Below, in pieces: positions 13,297 through 17,548 of a stretch of 17,548 bases of DNA; position 1 is the stretch's first letter; each line of letters starts with the position of its first letter. Under the pieces are notes generated by a model. That model had not been told where the DNA came from and did no database searches. It worked only from the letters and a program-made list of their open reading frames with translations. The translations under genes and the position numbers were made by a program. Source of the DNA: Chloroflexota bacterium. GTDB lineage: Bacteria; Chloroflexota; Dormibacteria; CF-121. The DNA is taken from the NCBI GenBank assembly GCA_005889395.1, contig VBFX01000163.1:1-17548 (forward strand), written 5' to 3'.

Positions 13297-14393
13297 TCAC
13301 GGAGCTCTCCACGCAGACCCGGCCCGTGACGGAATCCGGCATCGCACTGCTGGAGGAGATGCTGTCGATCCCGAGCCCCTCGACACAGGAGCGCGAACTG
13401 GGCCAATGGCTGGTGGCACGCTTGCGGGCGATGGGCTTCGCCGCGCGGCGGGACGAGGCCGGCAACGTCGTCGCCTTCTGGGGCAGCGGACCGCACGAAG
13501 TGCTGCTCCTCGGGCACATGGATACCGTCGCCGGATTCATCCCGGTACGGCGTGACGGAAACCGGCTCTTCGGTCGCGGCGCGGTCGACGCCAAGGGCCC
13601 GCTCGCGGCAGCCATCACGGCCGTGGCTCGCCAGCCCGCCGGCGCCGCCTGCCGCTTCACCGTCATCGCCGCCGTGGAGGAAGAGGGCAGCTCACGCGGC
13701 GCCCGTCATCTGGTGAACCGGAAGGCGCCTGATCAGCTCGTGATCCTCGAACCGAGCGGATGGGACGCCGTCACGCTGGGCTACAAGGGCAGCCTCAAGC
13801 TGCGCTACCGGCTCTCGCAGCCGCTGGGCCACGGCGCCGGGCCGAACGAGAGCGCGGCCGACCGGGCCATCGCCTTCATCCGGAAGGTTCAGGACCATGC
13901 AGCAGCCGCCCTACCCTCACCCGCACGAGGTGGAGGGAAGAAAACGTTGGATGCCTTCGACCGGCTCGATGCGCGCATCCTTCGATTCCATGCCGACCAT
14001 GACGGCTTCCGCGATACCGCCGCGATGACGCTCGGCTTTCGCCTGCCGCCCAACTTCGATGTGCCGTCCCTTCAGCAGGAGCTGGAACAATGGGCCGATG
14101 GAGCCGAGCTGCGCTTCGAGTATGCCGATCCCGCCGTGCGGGCCGAGAAGAACACGCCAGTCGTCCGGGCGTTTCTCAAAGGCATCCGTGACGCCGGCGG
14201 CACGCCACGCTTCAAAATGAAGACGGGAACCTCCGACATGAACATCCTGGCCCCCGTCTGGGGCTGCCCGACGCTCGCCTACGGACCCGGCGATTCGAAA
14301 CTCGACCACACCCCAGACGAGGCCATGGACCTCGATGACTTCGCCCGCGGGATCGACGTGCTCACCTCGGCCCTCAACCGTCTGGCGCGATGA
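13293..14393 (+). CDS. lysK: LysW-lysine hydrolase (LysW-ornithine hydrolase)
   Basis: A metal-dependent M20-type peptidase that releases lysine, and possibly ornithine, from LysW. The 366-aa protein has LLLGHMDTVAGF (His75, Asp77), FGRGAVDAKGPLAAAI (bridging Asp99), VIAAVEEEGSSRGARHL (Glu129-131), ILEPSGWD and a C-terminal YGPGDSKLDHTPDE metal His. The usual Thermus length is about 361 aa. A GC palindrome-like stretch at 13908-13939 encodes ALPSPARGGGKK within the lid domain, a likely insertion. The GTG start overlaps the lysX stop (GTGA); the TGA overlaps the lysY ATG. Plain ArgE/DapE deacylases are an alternative, but the operon decides for LysK. Confidence 0.92.
   Translation: MITELSTQTRPVTESGIALLEEMLSIPSPSTQERELGQWLVARLRAMGFAARRDEAGNVVAFWGSGPHEVLLLGHMDTVAGFIPVRRDGNRLFGRGAVDAKGPLAAAITAVARQPAGAACRFTVIAAVEEEGSSRGARHLVNRKAPDQLVILEPSGWDAVTLGYKGSLKLRYRLSQPLGHGAGPNESAADRAIAFIRKVQDHAAAALPSPARGGGKKTLDAFDRLDARILRFHADHDGFRDTAAMTLGFRLPPNFDVPSLQQELEQWADGAELRFEYADPAVRAEKNTPVVRAFLKGIRDAGGTPRFKMKTGTSDMNILAPVWGCPTLAYGPGDSKLDHTPDEAMDLDDFARGIDVLTSALNRLAR
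13908..13939. repeat. GC-rich imperfect palindrome inside lysK
   Basis: CCCTCAC (13914-13920) and GTGGAGGG (13930-13937) form a hairpin with one bulge around a spacer of about 9 nt. The segment adds a small Ala/Pro/Gly-rich stretch to LysK where relatives vary. It resembles the palindromes in argG and argH in layout (CCCTC arm, GAGGG arm) but differs in sequence, so membership in the same family is tentative. Confidence 0.4.
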
Positions 14394-15442
14394 AGGCGGC
14401 GGTCATCGGTGGAGCCGGTTATGCCGGCGGGGAGTTGCTTCGTCTCCTCCTTTCCCACCCCGAGGTCGAAGTGACGCAGGTGACATCCGAGCGCCTTGGC
14501 GGGAAGTTCGTGCACACCGTGCACCCGCACCTGCGGCGACGGACCGAGCTGAAGTTCCAATCGCGGGCCTCACTGCAACCGGTCGACGTCCTCTTCATCG
14601 CCCTGCCCCATGGCGAGACCAGCAAGGAAATCGACCAGCTCCAGACACTCGCCCCCACGATCATCGACCTCTCGGCGGACTTCCGCCTGCGCGACCGGGC
14701 TGGTTACCCGACGTGGTATGGCTGGGAGCACCCGCAGCCGTCGCTGCTTGGCGACTTCGTCTACGCACTTCCCGAGCTCCACCGCGAGCAGATCCGCAGC
14801 GCCAATCGGCTGGCCGCGGGCGGCTGCCTGGCGACCGCGGCCATTCTTGGCCTTTATCCGCTCACTCGCGCCGGGGTGGTCGATGCCGCGATGCCGATCG
14901 TGATCGAAGGGAAGACCGGGTCATCAGCCGGAGGCGCGGAGTCGGGACCGGCCTCGCACCATCCGCACCGCAGTGGTGAGATGCGCTCATTTGCCCCCAC
15001 GGCGCATCGGCATACGGCCGAGATCATCCAGGAGCTCGGCCTGCAGTCTCCCAACGGCCATGGGCCGAACATCGCCTTCTCGGCGACGGCGGTCGAGGCG
15101 GTCCGTGGCATCCTGGTGACCGCCCACGTATTCCTCCAAGACGATCTGTCGGAGAAGGATCTGTGGAAGATCTACCGCGCGGCCTATGCCGATGAGCCAT
15201 TCATGCGCATCGTCAAGGAGTCGCAGGGGATCCACCGCTATCCCAATCCGAAGATCCTCTCGGGCACGAATTACTGCGATGTCGGCTTCGAGCGGGATCC
15301 GCACTCGCGGCGCGTGGTGGTGATGAGTGCGCTCGACAACCTGATGAAGGGCGCCGCCGGCCAGGCGGTGCAGGCGCTCAATGTCCGCTTCGGCTGGGAT
15401 GAGCGAACCGGCCTCGAGTTTCCCGGCCTCTACCCGATCTAG
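14390..15442 (+). CDS. lysY: LysW-aminoadipate 6-phosphate reductase (ArgC-like)
   Basis: NADPH-dependent reduction of the LysW-bound acyl phosphate to the semialdehyde. The 350-aa protein has the nucleotide-binding N-terminus VIGGAGYAGGELLRLLLSHP, LPHGETSKEI, IDLSADFRLRD, the catalytic Cys146 in AAGGCLATAAILGLYPL, SSAGGAESGPASHHPHRSGE, PTAHRHTAEI and NLMKGAAGQAVQALNV. The sequence follows Thermus LysY closely and is full length. In a dual system it would also reduce LysW-glutamyl phosphate. The ATG overlaps the lysK stop by 4 nt; lysZ starts 2 nt after its stop. Confidence 0.94.
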   Translation: MKAAVIGGAGYAGGELLRLLLSHPEVEVTQVTSERLGGKFVHTVHPHLRRRTELKFQSRASLQPVDVLFIALPHGETSKEIDQLQTLAPTIIDLSADFRLRDRAGYPTWYGWEHPQPSLLGDFVYALPELHREQIRSANRLAAGGCLATAAILGLYPLTRAGVVDAAMPIVIEGKTGSSAGGAESGPASHHPHRSGEMRSFAPTAHRHTAEIIQELGLQSPNGHGPNIAFSATAVEAVRGILVTAHVFLQDDLSEKDLWKIYRAAYADEPFMRIVKESQGIHRYPNPKILSGTNYCDVGFERDPHSRRVVVMSALDNLMKGAAGQAVQALNVRFGWDERTGLEFPGLYPI

Positions 15443-15444
15443 CC

Positions 15445-16149
15445 ATGGTCGTCATCAAGATCGGCGGCAGCCTGACCGACGTCGATCCCCTTTTGCAAGA
15501 CGTCGCTGCCTGCCAGGAGCCGTTAGTGCTCGTCCATGGTGCCAACAAGGAATTGAATGAGCTATCAACTCGCCTCGGGCATCCGCCCCGTATGGTCACC
15601 TCGGAGCGCGGTGAGGTCAGCCGCTTCACCGACGCGACCACCATGGATCATTTCCTGATGGCCTACGCCGGCAAGCGCAAACCGGATTTGCGTATCAAGG
15701 ATGGCGACAAGGTCAAGGTCCTCCACGGCGATCACAGCGGCAGCATCGAGCGGATCGAGCCGAAGCTCCTGCACTTGCTGATCGATAACGGCTACCTGCC
15801 AGTTGTGACTCCGCCCGCGATCAGCCACGACGGCGTCGCCATCAACGTTGACGGCGACCGCCTGGCCATGGAGATCGCCACCGCGCTGCGGGCCGACCGT
15901 CTCCTGATCTTTGCCGATACGCCCGGCTTCATGCGAGATGTGAGCGACGAGCGGAGCGTGATCCCGCTGATTCACCTCGACGAGGTCGAGCGCGTTTCCG
16001 AATACGGCAAGGGCCGGGCGCGCGTCAAGCTGCTGGCGGCGGCCCAGGCCATCCGCCGCGGCATCAAGGCGGTCGGACTGCTCGACGGGCGTGGCGAGCA
16101 CCCGCTGACGCGGGCGTTTGAAGGAGCCGGCACATGGGTCACGACCTGA
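15445..16149 (+). CDS. lysZ: LysW-aminoadipate kinase (ArgB-like), about 30 internal residues missing
   Basis: Phosphorylates the side-chain carboxylate of the LysW-bound substrate. The 234-aa product has MVVIKIGGSL, LVLVHGANKELNELSTRLGH, RFTDATTMDHFLMAYAGK, GYLPVVTPPAISHDGVAINV, DGDRLAMEIATALRADRLLI and GRARVKLLAAAQAIRRGIKA. Amino acid kinases of this group (LysZ, ArgB) are about 260-270 aa. Here AYAGK is followed directly by RKPDLRIKDGDKVKVLHGD. Family members have about 30 residues between these, containing the NAxGLSGxDG motif that lines the substrate pocket. The loss is in frame. Either this kinase is inactive or the sequence is missing about 90 nt near 15673. ATG lies 2 nt after the lysY stop. 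Confidence 0.9.
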   Translation: MVVIKIGGSLTDVDPLLQDVAACQEPLVLVHGANKELNELSTRLGHPPRMVTSERGEVSRFTDATTMDHFLMAYAGKRKPDLRIKDGDKVKVLHGDHSGSIERIEPKLLHLLIDNGYLPVVTPPAISHDGVAINVDGDRLAMEIATALRADRLLIFADTPGFMRDVSDERSVIPLIHLDEVERVSEYGKGRARVKLLAAAQAIRRGIKAVGLLDGRGEHPLTRAFEGAGTWVTT

Positions 16150-17306
16150 CCGCCACCCACACCCAGCTCAGCCCGATTCCGCTGCATGCCAGCCGCGGGC
16201 TGACCCTCGTTCGCGGCGAGGGATCGTATCTCTGGGACGACAAAGACCGCCGCTACCTCGACCTGATGACCAACTACGGCGTCAATCTCCTTGGGCACGC
16301 CCACCCGCTGGTGACCGATGCGATCAAGCTGCAGGCCTCGCAGCTGACCAACGCGCACCAGAGCTTCGACACCCCGGCACGGCAGGATTTCCTCGTGGCG
16401 TTGGGGGCGCTGCTCCCCCCGCCCCTGAGCCGGATCTCGTTTGGAAACTCGGGCGCCGAGGCGATCGAGGCGGCCCTGAAATTTGCGCGCGTGGCCACCG
16501 GGCGCATCGGCATCATCGCCACGCACCGCGCCTACCACGGACGCACCTTTGGCGCCCTCTCCGCCACCGCCGACGCAAAGTACCGGGACCCGTTCCAACC
16601 GATGCTCGAAGGCGTCCGCCACATCCCGTTCGATGACCTCGACGCCCTTGACAAGGTGCTGGACGACTCGGTCGCCGCCGTGATCGTCGAGCCGATCCAG
16701 GGGGAAGGCGGCGTGCGGGTGCCCGCCGACGGCTATTTGAGAGGCATCCGCGACCGGTGTGACGCCCGCGGCATCCTTCTTATATGTGACGAGATCCAGA
16801 CGGGGTTTCGGACCGGGAGTCCGTTCGCCTTCACCCGCGAGGACATCGTGCCCGACATCCTCTGCCTCTCGAAGTCGATTGCCAACGGCCTACCAATCGG
16901 CGTGACCGTTACGACCGAGGCGGTCAGCGAGCGCGTGCCCAAGGGAAGCCATGGCAGCACCTTCGCCGGCAATCCGTTGGTTTGCGCCGCCGGAGCCGTC
17001 ACGCTGCGGGTGCTGGCGGACGAGACACTCCATGCCCGCGCCGCCCAGTCGGGAACGCGTTTCCAGGAGCGCATTCGCGACCTCGGGCTGCCACAGATTC
17101 GCGAAGTTCGCGGCCGGGGCGTGATGCAGGCCGTCGAGCTCAAGAAGCCAGCGACCCCCGTGATCAAGGCAATGCAGGAGGCCGGCGTGCTCGTCCTGCC
17201 CGCCGGCGGAACCGTGATCCGCTTTCTGCCATCGATTCTGATCCAGGATGCCCAAATCGACCAGGGAATCGCCGCCCTGGCGGAAGCGCTTCGCGAGGCG
17301 GGCTAA
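16134..17306 (+). CDS. lysJ: LysW-aminoadipate semialdehyde / LysW-glutamate semialdehyde aminotransferase
   Basis: PLP-dependent class III (ArgD-like) aminotransferase that uses glutamate to aminate the LysW-bound semialdehyde. The 390-aa protein has RGEGSYLWDDKDRRYLDLM, FGNSGAEAIEAALKFAR, AYHGRTFGALSATA, VIVEPIQGEGGV, LLICDEIQTGF, the PLP Lys247 in LCLSKSIANGLPIG, and GSHGSTFAGNPLVCAAG. The length matches Thermus LysJ. The ATG is within the end of lysZ (16-nt overlap). It is the last gene of the operon; a strong palindrome follows 17 nt after the stop. Confidence 0.94.
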   Translation: MGHDLTATHTQLSPIPLHASRGLTLVRGEGSYLWDDKDRRYLDLMTNYGVNLLGHAHPLVTDAIKLQASQLTNAHQSFDTPARQDFLVALGALLPPPLSRISFGNSGAEAIEAALKFARVATGRIGIIATHRAYHGRTFGALSATADAKYRDPFQPMLEGVRHIPFDDLDALDKVLDDSVAAVIVEPIQGEGGVRVPADGYLRGIRDRCDARGILLICDEIQTGFRTGSPFAFTREDIVPDILCLSKSIANGLPIGVTVTTEAVSERVPKGSHGSTFAGNPLVCAAGAVTLRVLADETLHARAAQSGTRFQERIRDLGLPQIREVRGRGVMQAVELKKPATPVIKAMQEAGVLVLPAGGTVIRFLPSILIQDAQIDQGIAALAEALREAG

Positions 17307-17322
17307 GGGCGGCTCTGCGATA

Positions 17323-17353
17323 GATCTCCCTCCCCTGACGGGGGAGGGAGATC
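17323..17353. terminator. Perfect 13-bp palindrome between convergent genes, probable bidirectional terminator
   Basis: GATCTCCCTCCCC (17323-17335), loop TGACG, then GGGGAGGGAGATC (17341-17353). It sits between lysJ and the convergent gene on the - strand. There is no U-tract on either side, so termination is not certain. The CCCTCCCC/GGGGAGGG arms resemble the palindromes found inside argG and argH, so it may be an intergenic copy of that repeat family. Confidence 0.6.
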
Positions 17354-17361
17354 CACGGGTC

Positions 17362-17548
17362 TCAGTTCACGACGAGCCTGACCGTGACGGTATGCGTTTT
17401 GCCACCTCCCGTCGCGCTGATCGTGAGGGTATAGGTGCCGCCGGGCGTCCCACCGCCGGTGTTCACCGTGAGCACGGAAGAGGCTGCCGCTGGATTCGGG
17501 GTGAAGCTTGTCGAGGATCCGGCGGGAGTCCCACTGATGCTGAGGACG
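17362..17548 (-). CDS. C-terminal end of an exported protein with an Ig-like repeat (partial)
   Basis: The - strand reading frame enters from the right edge and ends with TGA at 17364-17362. Its 61 residues read LSISGTPAGSSTSFTPNPAA, a serine/valine stretch, then GGTPGGTYTLTISATGGGKT and HTVTVRLVVN. The pattern FTPNP, TPxGTYTLTI, ending HTVTVxLVV, is typical of the last beta-strands of Ig-like/putative-Ig repeats in large secreted proteins of Chloroflexota and Actinobacteria. Start, signal peptide and full domain content lie outside the window. Function is unknown. Confidence 0.75.
   Translation of the reverse strand, partial: VLSISGTPAGSSTSFTPNPAAASSVLTVNTGGGTPGGTYTLTISATGGGKTHTVTVRLVVN

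Noticed and set aside
8700..15700. Introns or inteins as a cause of the four gene breaks
   Set aside because: Sequence is missing, not added, at each junction; no intervening element is present.

Overview
The window is GC-rich bacterial DNA with almost no non-coding space and many overlapping start and stop codons. Four things point to a Chloroflexota-type organism (or a close relative such as Dormibacterota): the LysW carrier-protein route of lysine synthesis, a T-box leader, a secreted C39-like protein with a Pro-Thr stalk, and an Ig-like exported protein tail. This assignment is an inference from gene content, not a phylogenetic result.

Region 1 (1-4098, + strand) is a cell-envelope module. 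It holds the end of a FtsX/MacB-type ABC permease, its ATPase, a NarL/DesK-type sensor kinase with its LuxR-type response regulator, a YbjQ-family protein, a small membrane protein and an anchored C39-like peptidase. Several of these genes overlap or nearly touch.

Region 2 (3979-8474, - strand) is an arginine operon transcribed from about 8440 leftwards: argG (divergent type), argH, argR and a second, canonical argG. All junctions overlap. A pair of imperfect palindromes, with centres 20 bp apart, covers its promoter and looks like a tandem ARG box for the ArgR encoded in the operon.

Region 3 (8463-9270, + strand) is a divergently transcribed LysX/ArgX-type ATP-grasp ligase gene. It is broken by an internal deletion of about 59 nt.

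Region 4 (9287-17306, + strand) is a complete-looking alpha-aminoadipate lysine operon. It opens with a strong promoter and a T-box riboswitch whose specifier triplet reads AAA (Lys). The genes follow in the order homocitrate synthase, lysT, lysU, lysW, lysX, lysK, lysY, lysZ, lysJ. The operon ends at a 13-bp perfect palindrome, after which the C-terminus of an Ig-like exported protein enters on the - strand.

Working model: LysW carries alpha-aminoadipate through LysX-LysZ-LysY-LysJ-LysK to lysine. The second LysX-like ligase, beside argG/argH/argR, may charge the same LysW with glutamate so that the same four enzymes make ornithine for ArgG/ArgH. This resembles the LysX/ArgX system described in Sulfolobus. 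Lysine control (T-box on tRNA-Lys) and arginine control (ArgR) would then meet on shared enzymes.

The main caution is that four ORFs (both lysX copies, lysU and lysZ) lack internal blocks of about 59-123 nt that the families conserve. They are either damaged genes or errors in the assembled sequence.
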